From: Legionella maceachernii
Lineage (GTDB): Bacteria; Pseudomonadota; Gammaproteobacteria; Legionellales; Legionellaceae
DNA length: 64,000 nt
Assembly: GCF_900167045.1 (NCBI RefSeq)
Contig: NZ_FUXJ01000006.1
Coordinates: 124,001 to 188,000 of the forward strand
Direction: 5' to 3'
Made by a program: the position numbers and the translations under genes. Below are positions 26,992 through 36,092 of the stretch, in pieces (the first letter of the stretch is position 1; each line of letters starts with the position of its first letter). The notes below the pieces were generated by a model. That model ran no database searches and was not told where the DNA came from. It saw only the letters and a list, made by a program, of their open reading frames with translations.

Positions 26992-28218
26992 TTAGCCTAC
27001 CACTTCTTTTCCAGCATGTGCTTTAGCAAACAGCTCAATCGATTGATGGATATGGTTAACCATCTCAGGGGTTAATCCGTGATGGCAACCCAATAAAATA
27101 CCACCGCGCATTACTTGATCAGCGTTAGGATAACCGTTGGCTGATTCACGGCGTTGAATCTTACTAAAGCCAGGTTGCCGTAAAATATTACCTGTAAAGA
27201 CAGTTCTGGTTTGAATGTTGCGCTTCTCTAAGAAAATTTGCAGCTCTTTTCGAGAAAAAGGTGCGCTGTCTTTAATCGTTAGAGGAAAAGCCAACCAGCC
27301 AGTTCTTGAGTTGGGTAATTGTTTAGGCAAAATAAACCAATCGTTGTATTGACTAAAAAATTGAAGGTGTTGTTCAAAAGCTTGTTCGCGCGCAGAAATA
27401 TTTTGCGGCAATTTGCTGAGTTGAACGAGACCAAACGCAGCGCCCATTTCTGAAGGCTCAAGATTATAACCTAAAGCTTCGAACACAAATTTTGCGTCGT
27501 AATCAATACCATCGACTTGAATGTTAAAGCGATTTTCAATGGCTTCTGACTCTACAAATAAAGAGGAGCTTCTCCCCCAACTGCGTAATAATTTCGCTCG
27601 AGAGGCAAAGCGATCTTCATTCACACACAACATACCCCCGTTGCCTGCACAATTGACAACATGTGAACCGTAAAAGCTCGTGGTACTGATATCGCTGAAA
27701 CGGCCTACAGATAACTCATCAATCGTTGCGCCCAAAGTATCTGCTGAATCCTCAATTACAATCAAATTATGTTTATCTGCAATTTCTCTTAACATTTTCC
27801 AATTGGGAAGATTTCCTAGCAGATTAGGCACCATCAATGCCCGCGTTTTAGGCGTGATCATGGCTTCTACTTGGTTTGCATCAATATTGAAAGTACCTTT
27901 TTCAACGTCAATGAACACAGGGATTAACCCATTTCTGATTAAGGGTGCAACGGTGGTTGAAAAAGTCAACACCGGAGTAATTACTTCAGAACCGGCAGGC
28001 AATTCTGCTATTTCAACAGCTAAATAATTCGCTGAAGAGCCGGAATTAACCATAATGCCGTGCTTTTTCTTAAATAAAGTCGCGACTTTGTCTTCCATTT
28101 CACGCACATGCTTGCCCATTTGAGTTGACGTGCGCAATACAGAGACTACTGCTTCAATTTCTTCTTCACCGTGTACTGTCTTTCCATAAGGTACATGAAT
28201 AAATTGCTGAGTTCCCAT
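26992..28218 (-). CDS. PLP-dependent CDP-sugar 3-dehydratase-like enzyme (RfbH/DdhC family, no Fe-S Cys)
   Basis: This 408-residue DegT/StrS-fold protein resembles RfbH (CDP-4-keto-6-deoxyglucose 3-dehydratase, E1). In SFYGSHVVN a His (186) replaces the PLP Lys, so transamination is unlikely. The four Cys that bind the [2Fe-2S] cluster of E1 lie after WGR in the known enzyme; here WGRSSSLF and the next residues have none. GEGG is also changed to GNGG. It may work as a ColD-type dehydratase that needs no E3 reductase. It follows an RfbF-like gene, supporting a CDP-linked substrate. AGAGAG precedes the ATG. Confidence 0.78.
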   Translation of the reverse strand: MGTQQFIHVPYGKTVHGEEEIEAVVSVLRTSTQMGKHVREMEDKVATLFKKKHGIMVNSGSSANYLAVEIAELPAGSEVITPVLTFSTTVAPLIRNGLIPVFIDVEKGTFNIDANQVEAMITPKTRALMVPNLLGNLPNWKMLREIADKHNLIVIEDSADTLGATIDELSVGRFSDISTTSFYGSHVVNCAGNGGMLCVNEDRFASRAKLLRSWGRSSSLFVESEAIENRFNIQVDGIDYDAKFVFEALGYNLEPSEMGAAFGLVQLSKLPQNISAREQAFEQHLQFFSQYNDWFILPKQLPNSRTGWLAFPLTIKDSAPFSRKELQIFLEKRNIQTRTVFTGNILRQPGFSKIQRRESANGYPNADQVMRGGILLGCHHGLTPEMVNHIHQSIELFAKAHAGKEVVG

Positions 28219-28260
28219 TTATTATTCTCTCTTAAAATAAAATAATTATTTTCCGCATAA

Positions 28261-29028
28261 TCACCAAGTTTTCCAAGGTGCTTTACCGGATGCCCATAAT
28301 TCTTCGAGATAGTTTTTGTCGCGGAGTGTATCCATAGGATGCCAAAAACCGTCATGTTGAAAAGCAGATAATTGTCCCTCTGCTGCTAAGCGCTCCAGAG
28401 GATCTTTTTCCCAAATCGTATCGTCATCTTGAATGTAATCGAAAACTTTAGGGGATAAAACAAAAAAGCCGCCATTAATCCAGCCCCCATCGCCCTGAGG
28501 TTTTTCTTTAAAGCCAGTAATTCTTTCATTATCCATCATCAGAGAACCGAACCGGCCAGGTGGTTGAATCGCAGTTAACGTGGCTAATCTTTTTTGTCTT
28601 TGATGAAAACTAAGCAATTGACTGATATTGACGTCAGAAACTCCGTCCCCATAAGTAAGACAAAAATCCTCATTGCCTACATGATTAGCAATTCGCTTTA
28701 TGCGGCCGCCAGTCATGGTTTTTTCACCCGTTTCTACCAAAGTAATTAACCACGGCTCGGCGTTATTTTGATGAATTTCCATTTTATTGTTAGTGATGTC
28801 TAAAGTGACATCAGACATGTGCAAGAAATAGTTGGCAAAATACTCTTTAATGACGTAGCCTTTGTAGCCTAAACAAATGATAAAATTGTGGATATTATGG
28901 GCAGAATACAATTTCATGATATGCCATAAAATGGGTTTTCCACCGATATCAATCATAGGTTTCGGGCGTAGCGATGTTTCCTCGCTTATTCTAGTGCCTA
29001 AGCCGCCTGCTAAAATCACCGCCTTCAT
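28261..29028 (-). CDS. rfbF: Glucose-1-phosphate cytidylyltransferase
   Basis: This 255-residue nucleotidyltransferase has [30 protein letters not shown] and the typical RfbF segment [12 protein letters not shown]. These match glucose-1-phosphate cytidylyltransferase (RfbF/DdhA/AscA), the first enzyme of CDP-3,6-dideoxyhexose synthesis. Start ATG has AAGGAG 4-5 nt upstream. It heads the minus-strand block rfbF-rfbH-like-GT2-SDR-gtrA. The next enzyme of the known pathway, CDP-glucose 4,6-dehydratase (RfbG), is not visible in the window. Confidence 0.92.
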   Translation of the reverse strand: MKAVILAGGLGTRISEETSLRPKPMIDIGGKPILWHIMKLYSAHNIHNFIICLGYKGYVIKEYFANYFLHMSDVTLDITNNKMEIHQNNAEPWLITLVETGEKTMTGGRIKRIANHVGNEDFCLTYGDGVSDVNISQLLSFHQRQKRLATLTAIQPPGRFGSLMMDNERITGFKEKPQGDGGWINGGFFVLSPKVFDYIQDDDTIWEKDPLERLAAEGQLSAFQHDGFWHPMDTLRDKNYLEELWASGKAPWKTW

Positions 29029-29438
29029 AAAAACTCCTTAATATGCTTCGAAACTTAAACGCCTCAAGGTATCTCGTGCTCAAGCTTTATTGCTTTTTCA
29101 TCGTTAAGTCGTCTCGTGCTTCGTCTTAAACTCACAGCCATAAGATTAGCGAATAATGTTATTCGGTCTCGACTGCTAATGCTATCCCATGGATAGATTT
29201 TTGTGATGGTTGGGATTATACTGATTTTCGGCGATATTTCACCTAATTGTATTATTACTGGTATAAAAATTTTCGAGTTATTTTAAACTTAACCTTTTTG
29301 TGGGTTTCGCCGAGAGCTTGTACAGTATAAATCAAACGATTATTATAGGAATCCTTTACCGAGTTACTTAATAAAAGCAAGTTAATTGTCTGAAATTCGG
29401 TGAATTTCTTAACGATAACTCAATCATTACGGATTATC
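29029..29438. promoter_or_regulatory. 410-bp divergent spacer between rfbF and an acyltransferase gene
   Basis: No gene was seen. It should hold the rfbF promoter (minus strand) and the acyltransferase promoter (plus strand). TCTCGTGCT occurs twice (29072-29080 and 29112-29120), 40 bp apart. A TATAAA-like box is at about 29326-29331, but no good -35 pairs with it. Nothing else stands out. Confidence 0.3.
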
Positions 29439-30566
29439 ATGCCCATCGCTTTAGATACGATAGAAAAAGCAATTCCAAAGCAAAAATCGGTTTCTTTTTC
29501 CCCTGAAATTGAGTCCCTAAGAGGCGTTGCCTCACTCGCGGTGGTCATGGGGCATCTCTATTTATTTCTTTTTATGCCCATGCTTGGTTTCTCTGTGGAA
29601 ACCTCGCATGATAGCATGCTCAATTTGCTCGTCGCCGGTATTTTTGACCCGCAACCGGCGGTTTTGCTTTTTTTCACGATTAGCGGATTGGTTCTAGGGC
29701 GACAACTGCGAAAAGAGCCGATAGGTGATTTTTTCTCGTTTTTCGCTTTTCTTTGCCGTCGTGCTTTTAGGCTAATCCCGCTGATGTGGGCAACTACAAT
29801 TCTCGCTTTTTTCCTTTGGAATTCAATGAATAAGCTTGATCCGTCGATTTTACGGTCCACTTTACTGCTTAATGATATAGGCATTAATGTTCCATTATGG
29901 TCATTAAAAGTCGAATTGTATTGCAGTATTATTTTTCCAGTGATTTTTTTATTGTTTGAGTTCGGGGGAAAACTCATCAATTTTTTCCTTTTTTCGCTAT
30001 TGACCCTGTTAAGCTTTTATTGGCAGGATCCCATTTATATTCAGTTTTTAGTTTTTTTCCATGCAGGTTTGTTAGTGGATCGAGTGGCTTCAAAAGCTGC
30101 TCATTTTATTCCCGCGCGGTTAGGCACTTTACTGCTCTGTTTAGCAGTTACGATATTGTTATTGGCTCCCGAGTTTTGCTTCGGTAAACGAAATTGGGCG
30201 CATGGAAATTGGCAATCGTGGGTTATTCCTGAAATAGTAGCTTGTCCATTTATTTTGCTATTTGTCGTCTCTCAACCACGCTCATACTTCAATGCTTTTT
30301 TAAGACTTGCTCCAGTTAGGTATTTGGGCAAAATCTCGTTCAGTATTTATTTAATCCATTTTCCCGTATTTTTATACATGAAAACCTATTATCCTTTTAC
30401 TGGAACCCTTTTTAATTCCCTCGGTTTTTTAATTGGCTACTTAATAGTCGTTGTCACTCTTTCAAGTGCCACCTTTCGGTGGATTGAAATTCCTTCAAAT
30501 GAGCTGGGTAAAAAGTTAAGTTCTTACATCTTAAGGGCAAGACGCCCTGCTTTCTTAACTGAGTAA
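29439..30566 (+). CDS. Acyltransferase-3 family membrane protein (OafA-like)
   Basis: The product is about 375 residues with some ten TM helices. The N-terminal IESLRGVASLAVVMGH contains the conserved Arg and His of acyltransferase-3 enzymes, and SIYLIHFPVF near the C-terminus is another family mark. Such proteins transfer acetyl or other acyl groups to O-antigen, peptidoglycan or other surface sugars. There is no SGNH extension. ATG 29439 is preferred to a GTG at 29400 that lacks a ribosome site. It lies alone between the CDP-sugar and GT blocks, facing a REP-like palindrome. Confidence 0.87.
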   Translation: MPIALDTIEKAIPKQKSVSFSPEIESLRGVASLAVVMGHLYLFLFMPMLGFSVETSHDSMLNLLVAGIFDPQPAVLLFFTISGLVLGRQLRKEPIGDFFSFFAFLCRRAFRLIPLMWATTILAFFLWNSMNKLDPSILRSTLLLNDIGINVPLWSLKVELYCSIIFPVIFLLFEFGGKLINFFLFSLLTLLSFYWQDPIYIQFLVFFHAGLLVDRVASKAAHFIPARLGTLLLCLAVTILLLAPEFCFGKRNWAHGNWQSWVIPEIVACPFILLFVVSQPRSYFNAFLRLAPVRYLGKISFSIYLIHFPVFLYMKTYYPFTGTLFNSLGFLIGYLIVVVTLSSATFRWIEIPSNELGKKLSSYILRARRPAFLTE

Positions 30567-30601
30567 AGCTGTGGTAAACATCGTAAAAACACTTAACATA
30601 G

Positions 30602-30664
30602 GTAGCCTGGGGTGCAGGTCCGCAGGACCGAAACCCGGGTTTCACTTCGTTTCACCCAGGCTAC
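30602..30664. repeat. REP-like palindromic element, copy 1
   Basis: GTAGCCTGG (30602-30610) and CCAGGCTAC (30656-30664) are exact terminal inverted repeats. Two inner palindromes lie between them: GGTCC-GCA-GGACC (30617-30629) and AAACCCGGGTTT (30631-30642). The tips match copy 2 at 43296-43373. It lies between convergent genes, typical for REP/BIME-type units. Confidence 0.65.
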
Positions 30665-30757
30665 ATTACTGAGTAAAAGCGTGTAGATGGTAGCTTTGGG
30701 ACGTGCCACAGCGCAAGCAGCCCCAGACGGGGCTCTAGTGAAGATGGCTAACGTTAT

Positions 30758-31630
30758 CTATTGCGGTACTTTTATTAAATTTCTTCCCCAGCCAAACAAA
30801 GTTTGCGCAAATTGTTTCGATATTTTTCTATTCCAATACAGCGTCGACCACAGGGACAGAAGGAAAAGAGAAGAAACAAATTTGCCGGGATTTTGGTCTC
30901 TAGTAATTTTCGCCTCAGTCGCCACATGAGCATAATTAAATAACCAGCGTTCTGGTACCTGGCCAAATTTCTTTTTAAACATATCATTAATTTCGCGGTG
31001 TACCTTGACTTTAGCACCAAGCGTTTTGGTTTCCGCATAAAGTCGAGAGCCTGCCAGCTTTTTTCCCAGGTAAGCAAAACGAACATTCGCTTTACCTAAC
31101 CGTAACCAATACTCATAATCCATGCAGTAATGGAGTGATTCGTCAAGTAAACCGTGCTGTTCCACCACTCTGCGTCGAAAAAAAAGAGCAGGTTGGCAGA
31201 TAAAGCAAGTTTGCTTGAGGCGTTCAAAATCCCACGACTCAGTGGGATAAGATTCAAACGGTTCATCATGGATATCAATATGATCCGCTTTACCATAAAC
31301 CACATCAATTTCAGGATGGGCCTCGAAAACTTTGAGAACAGATTCAATTGCACCTGGGTAATAAATATCATCTGAATTAAGCCAGCCGATAATTTCACCA
31401 TCTGTAGCAAGAATGCCTTTATTTACTGCATCAGCCTGCCCCTTGTCTTTCGCTGAAACCCAGCTTTTTAGAGAAGTGGCGGATTTAAGAATTTCTTGTG
31501 TATTATCGGTACTGCCACCATCAAATACCACATGTTCAATTTCGCCTCCGGTTTGATTTGCCACACTTAAGAGGGTGCGCTCAATGAATTGTCCTTGATT
31601 ATAAGAAGGGGTAATAATACTTATTTTCAT
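30758..31630 (-). CDS. Family 2 glycosyltransferase (WcaA-like)
   Basis: This 290-residue cytoplasmic GT-A protein starts with ISIITPSYNQGQFIERTL. It has VVFDGGSTDNT, a WLNSDD metal-binding motif near residue 90, and ends without TM helices. It should add a sugar to a lipid-linked oligosaccharide. The start overlaps the stop of the upstream fusion gene by 4 nt (ATGA), so the two are translationally coupled and probably act on the same glycan. Donor and linkage are unknown. Confidence 0.87.
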   Translation of the reverse strand: MKISIITPSYNQGQFIERTLLSVANQTGGEIEHVVFDGGSTDNTQEILKSATSLKSWVSAKDKGQADAVNKGILATDGEIIGWLNSDDIYYPGAIESVLKVFEAHPEIDVVYGKADHIDIHDEPFESYPTESWDFERLKQTCFICQPALFFRRRVVEQHGLLDESLHYCMDYEYWLRLGKANVRFAYLGKKLAGSRLYAETKTLGAKVKVHREINDMFKKKFGQVPERWLFNYAHVATEAKITRDQNPGKFVSSLFLLSLWSTLYWNRKISKQFAQTLFGWGRNLIKVPQ

Positions 31631-34416
31631 GCTGATTTTTTCCCCGTTATGAGTTGAACGGAACCGCCATCACGTATTACTCGACATCGTCGAACGACTA
31701 ATGAAAGTTCGCGACGATCACTATTACTATATCCCGTTTTTGCAGGAATAAAGGTTGGCTTCATTTTAATTTCGAGACATCCACCATCGGCGGATAAAGG
31801 CAAAGTTAACAATGCCTTTTCGCCACGACGAACTTCAAGAGGAGCTGCCTGCATTTTTCCATCGCGAAGGGCGCGAACTACAATTTTAGATTGGGGTGTC
31901 CAGTCGGGGACAAACAGTTCCATTTCCAACATTTGCTTGTTGGTGCTCGGGGCTACCTGCACATTCATTTGCGAGCCAACCCAGCCATCTTCATAGGCTC
32001 CAGTTAACTGATCTTGTTGCTCATTCTCTCTTAAAGCATACTGAAAAAGATACCAATATTCTTGAGCCATACGAGAAGAATCTTCAAATAATTTTGCGCG
32101 TTCTTTACCAGCATCGATAAGTCTCTTACACAGTTTTTTATCATTTTGTAAAGAGATGATTGCTTCGGCAATCTGAGTAGGAATACGCGGGTTGAAAAGT
32201 ATTGCAGCCTCACCTACTACTTCGGGGAGAGAAGTGAGATTACTGCAAGCAACTGGAATACCGGCTGCCATTGCCTCAACGACCGGTAGTCCGAAACCTT
32301 CGTAAAGAGAGGGGAAGATGACGCCACTGGCATTTGCCATTAACATCGCTAACTCAGCGTCAGTAAGATAACCAGGAAAGACAATCCGCTCGCCTAGTCC
32401 CATCATATGCGCGGCGTCAGTCAAAGAAGACAATCGAGCACTCCCAGCCCCAGTACAGACTAATTTAACATCTGAGGCTAATCCATTTTTACTGGCAATC
32501 CCAAAAGCGGTGAGTAGCATTTCATGGTTTTTATGTTTCCAGAAATTGGCTGGATAAAGTAAGTATTGCTTCGGTGTTAAGTCAAGGAGAGTTAAAATAC
32601 TTTTATCTTGGTCCTCTTCTGGCAAAATGCGATGAGCCATTTGCAAATAAATGGTTCTTATTTTTTCCGGCTTAAGGTTTCCATGAACAATTGCAGATTG
32701 ACGAGAATATTCAGAAATTGCTGTCAACATGGAGGCTCTGCGACAAGCTTCCTTGAAAGTATGCTCTCGGTGAGCGACATCTTCGGGAGCAAAAAACTCA
32801 GGATAAGTTTTATACTGCAAATCATAAAGTGTGCAAACGGTTGGAATGCCAAGCTCATAATAGGTGGGGGCAGTAAATGGACAAAAGAGTAAATCGACAT
32901 TGAGTCCTTGTAATAAAAAAGGCGTTTTTCTTCGTTTGAGAAAGACACTGAGGCGATAGCCTAAATAGGATAATTTTCGAGGCTTATAAGGAAGTCTACG
33001 CGCGACAGCAACAAGCAAATGGTATAAAAACGAGTCCTTCACCGGTGCATTAAGAACCATTTTACATTTTATATTATGGCTTTCCATCAGCGTCAGCTCA
33101 TCATGCGAGGCGGCTTGAGTGAGCAATATGAATTGGGTGTTAGGAACCAAATCCGCTAACTGCTTTATTAACTCCAGAACGAAAATTTTTGCTCCCCCAT
33201 TTTCTCCTCCTGGAAGTATAGGAGTCAAATCGATAGCAACAGTTTTAAGAGAGGGGTTGGGTTTAGGCGGTTGATCATTTAAAGTCTTTTTTAGATCCAT
33301 AAGTTCTGGCCATTTAACAAAGCGAGTGAATAGGCGAAAGGGACGTCTAGACAATAAAGTATTCAAATTAGTTTTATAGAAACTCAAATTATTTTCAAAG
33401 TGGTTATTTTTTTCGTTATATACCTGAAGTTGATTCCTTTGTTCAATATTATCGGATTCTAACTGTTTTACCATGGTTGTGAGCACTTGAATTTGTTCCC
33501 AGCGTGCTGCTCTATCCCCTTCAGAGACCTCAAGCTGACGAGTTAATTGCAGTTCTCGCTCGTGTAAATCGAGCAAGCTTACAACAAATCTGCTTTTAGG
33601 GTTGTTGAGTAATAACGGTTCAATTTTTTCAGTGGAATTATGCTCAAATGAAGTTCGGCTAACCGCAAAAAACATATCATAATGAGCAAATATCGCAGGT
33701 TCAAATTGAATAAAAGGCATATTAAGCTGTTGGAAAAACTTAGATATTGAACTTTCGGTAAATAGATAGATGTGTTCATCTGGCTTAAGGAGTGGTAAAA
33801 ATGCTCCGTTATTGTCAATGAGATCTTGATATTTGATTTCTTCTCTAAATTGGGGCGTTTGAATAAGCAGGATGCCGTCAGGTTTTAGCAAACTGACGCA
33901 GTGCGTAATCGTTGCTATTGGATTTGGCAAGTGCTCCAGAACATCCATTAGAACGATGGCATCAAAATTTTCTGTAAAATTCAGATCTTCCAAAGGACCA
34001 ATCGATACAGGAATGTCAAAGATATTGCTGCCATAATTAACCACCCAGGGACTCAATTCGACTCCTGAAGCATCATAGCCTGTTTGTCGTAGCAAGGCGA
34101 CAAAACTCCCGTGGCTGCAACCCAATTCTAAAACTTTGGCCGGAGGTAATTTATACTTCAGCAGGGTCTTTAACCAGTGCAGATTGCGTTCACTCAAATC
34201 GGAACGAGAGCGTGTATAAATATCAGCATTTCCTAAATCTTGAGTCTGGTGATTTAGCCAGTATTGTTTACCATAAAAATCAGTTTCATCATTTTTCACT
34301 AGAAGGGTTTCATCAGTAAGACGACTCTGTAAAACTAAGGTTTTACACACATCACAGACGGCATAATCCTGATTAAAAAAAGAGAAGGAAGTACTATCAC
34401 ACCAGCATTTACGCAA
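31627..34416 (-). CDS. Three-part fusion: SAM methyltransferase, coiled coil, GT4 glycosyltransferase
   Basis: This 929-residue protein has an N-terminal Cys pair region (CDVCKT), then a class I methyltransferase at about 90-230 with LELGCSHGSF and MDVLEHLPNP. A coiled coil at about 275-345 follows, then a GT-B GT4 domain at about 395-790 with PSLYEGFGLPVVEAMAAG. A beta-rich tail of about 100 residues closes it. The layout suggests methylation and glycosylation of the same chain, perhaps with length control through the coiled coil. A TTG start is chosen because AAGGAG lies about 8 nt upstream. It is coupled to the GT2 at 30758. Confidence 0.82.
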   Translation of the reverse strand: MRKCWCDSTSFSFFNQDYAVCDVCKTLVLQSRLTDETLLVKNDETDFYGKQYWLNHQTQDLGNADIYTRSRSDLSERNLHWLKTLLKYKLPPAKVLELGCSHGSFVALLRQTGYDASGVELSPWVVNYGSNIFDIPVSIGPLEDLNFTENFDAIVLMDVLEHLPNPIATITHCVSLLKPDGILLIQTPQFREEIKYQDLIDNNGAFLPLLKPDEHIYLFTESSISKFFQQLNMPFIQFEPAIFAHYDMFFAVSRTSFEHNSTEKIEPLLLNNPKSRFVVSLLDLHERELQLTRQLEVSEGDRAARWEQIQVLTTMVKQLESDNIEQRNQLQVYNEKNNHFENNLSFYKTNLNTLLSRRPFRLFTRFVKWPELMDLKKTLNDQPPKPNPSLKTVAIDLTPILPGGENGGAKIFVLELIKQLADLVPNTQFILLTQAASHDELTLMESHNIKCKMVLNAPVKDSFLYHLLVAVARRLPYKPRKLSYLGYRLSVFLKRRKTPFLLQGLNVDLLFCPFTAPTYYELGIPTVCTLYDLQYKTYPEFFAPEDVAHREHTFKEACRRASMLTAISEYSRQSAIVHGNLKPEKIRTIYLQMAHRILPEEDQDKSILTLLDLTPKQYLLYPANFWKHKNHEMLLTAFGIASKNGLASDVKLVCTGAGSARLSSLTDAAHMMGLGERIVFPGYLTDAELAMLMANASGVIFPSLYEGFGLPVVEAMAAGIPVACSNLTSLPEVVGEAAILFNPRIPTQIAEAIISLQNDKKLCKRLIDAGKERAKLFEDSSRMAQEYWYLFQYALRENEQQDQLTGAYEDGWVGSQMNVQVAPSTNKQMLEMELFVPDWTPQSKIVVRALRDGKMQAAPLEVRRGEKALLTLPLSADGGCLEIKMKPTFIPAKTGYSNSDRRELSLVVRRCRVIRDGGSVQLITGKKSA

Positions 34417-34505
34417 TTTTAATCTCCTTTGGATTGGATAAAATATCCTTCGTAAAAGTTATTTGCCTAAAATAAGTGACATCAGCTCTAATCTGCGATG
34501 TCGAT

Positions 34506-35723
34506 TTACTTCCCCGAGCCACTGTGTGCGAGGATTGATTTTGCTGGAGATACTTTATTTTTTAGCTCTCTTCGCTTAGGTGCTGCCAATGCCTCTTCAT
34601 AAAGCTCCAATAATAGTGCTGCGCTTTGTTCCCAGCTAAATTTATTAGCCTGTTCTTGAGCCACTAAACTTAATCTTTCTCTTTCAGAACGATTGGATGC
34701 TAAACGCAGCATGGCCTGCGCCCAATCCTCGGTATTTTCGGCGGGAAGTAATATGGTGGCTTGTCCTGCTATTTCAGGCATGGAGGTAGACAGAGAGTTT
34801 AGAGTGGGCGCTCCGAACTGCATGCCTTCGAGAATGGGTAAACCAAAGCCTTCGAACAACGAACAATATAGATTCGCATAGCAATTTTGGTAAAGCCAGA
34901 TTAACTCTTCATCCGAAACATACCCCGTAAAAATAACGTGAGATTCAATGTCCAACTCATGAAGATACTTCTTGAAATCATCCATTAGCCACCCTTCTCC
35001 TCCTGCAAAAACAAGCGGCATTGGCTCTCCGTTAAGTGCAAGATAACGGGCATAAGCTTTAGCTAAACAACGCTGATTTTTTCTTGGTTCAATAGTGCCT
35101 ACATTTAACCAAAATTTTTCTGCAACACAATTTTTAAGTGCCTTGGGTCGTTTACCTTCGTGTTGACCGTTGGTAAAGCGAGAGCAAGGGTAGATAACAC
35201 GAATGCGATCTTCTGGGAAATGCGGAAATATACTTAAATAGTGATCTCTTGACGCTTTGGAAATAGCGACAACCCAGTCAGCAGCAAGCGAAGAGTTAAA
35301 AACCCCACTAAAACAGCCTAGACGGTTCGCTTCAGTAGACCAGTTTGGATTTACGACGAAACCCATATCGTAAAAGGTATAAATAAGACGGCTGGATTTG
35401 AATTGAGTGGGACACCAAAAATTATTGGAATGTACAATATCGGGTGATCCTAAAGTGTTTTCGATATCTTGTTTAGACCAAAACGCGGAGGCCATTTCAC
35501 GAGTTAAATGCCGAGGGCCATAATGGCCTTTTTTATAAGGATTTTGAATAGGCATTAACGCATCAAAGAAAAAATCGCCAAAACTTGGGTAAAGTGAGTA
35601 CCGGTGTTCTGGAGCAATTTCTAGCATCGCTTGTATCATTGCATGAGCAAAGAAACCACAGCCTGCTTTACCACTCCCTGTCTGAGAAATATCAAAGCCA
35701 ATATGCATTTTATTCGTGGGCAT
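34506..35723 (-). CDS. Family 4 glycosyltransferase
   Basis: This 405-residue GT-B protein has an N-terminal acceptor half starting HIGFDISQTGSGKAG and a C-terminal donor half with LNVGTIEPRKN and CSLFEGFGLPILEGM (the E-x7-E motif). GT4 enzymes are retaining transferases such as mannosyl- or heptosyltransferases. It precedes the fusion gene at 34416 with an 89-nt gap and probably belongs to the same unit. It is related to the GT4 half of the fusion but not closely. ATG 35723 has AAGGAT nearby. Confidence 0.87.
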   Translation of the reverse strand: MPTNKMHIGFDISQTGSGKAGCGFFAHAMIQAMLEIAPEHRYSLYPSFGDFFFDALMPIQNPYKKGHYGPRHLTREMASAFWSKQDIENTLGSPDIVHSNNFWCPTQFKSSRLIYTFYDMGFVVNPNWSTEANRLGCFSGVFNSSLAADWVVAISKASRDHYLSIFPHFPEDRIRVIYPCSRFTNGQHEGKRPKALKNCVAEKFWLNVGTIEPRKNQRCLAKAYARYLALNGEPMPLVFAGGEGWLMDDFKKYLHELDIESHVIFTGYVSDEELIWLYQNCYANLYCSLFEGFGLPILEGMQFGAPTLNSLSTSMPEIAGQATILLPAENTEDWAQAMLRLASNRSERERLSLVAQEQANKFSWEQSAALLLELYEEALAAPKRRELKNKVSPAKSILAHSGSGK

Positions 35724-36092
35724 GAAATCCTATCCTTAAAAGTCTTCCTTTTAATTGTTTAATAACCAAACTCATTGCGCAGTAATTAAGTTCTCGTTGT
35801 GATGAGAACGAAATAGTATAACAGATGGGATAAAAAATCTCATCGCCGTTATCTTTGTCGATAGTATCGCGAATGAAAAAATCAAAACAATAGCTAATTG
35901 ACTTTTTTAAACGAAAAAAGTACTCTGGCGAGCATTGTAATAGAATAGAGCAGCAAGGACGGCGCCGGTTCTGGTTTTAGTTGAGGCATTCTTCGATTAT
36001 TAACAAGCTAACCTACCTGACGTGCTCTAGTTCGTTTCCATTTTTATCGCAACTGTGAGAGCCGCTTAGATGGGCTTATTGAGAGGCACCGT
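35724..36092. promoter_or_regulatory. 369-bp divergent spacer between GT4 and gmd-type genes
   Basis: No gene, repeat or JUMPstart-like element was seen. The region is AT-rich at 35760-35930 and must contain the divergent promoters; none could be placed with confidence. The right end carries AGAGG about 6 nt before the gmd-type ATG, an acceptable ribosome site. Confidence 0.3.

Noticed and set aside
29558-29980. 140-residue minus-strand ORF
   Set aside because: Antisense to the acyltransferase gene; Lys/Ser-rich shadow of TM-coding DNA.
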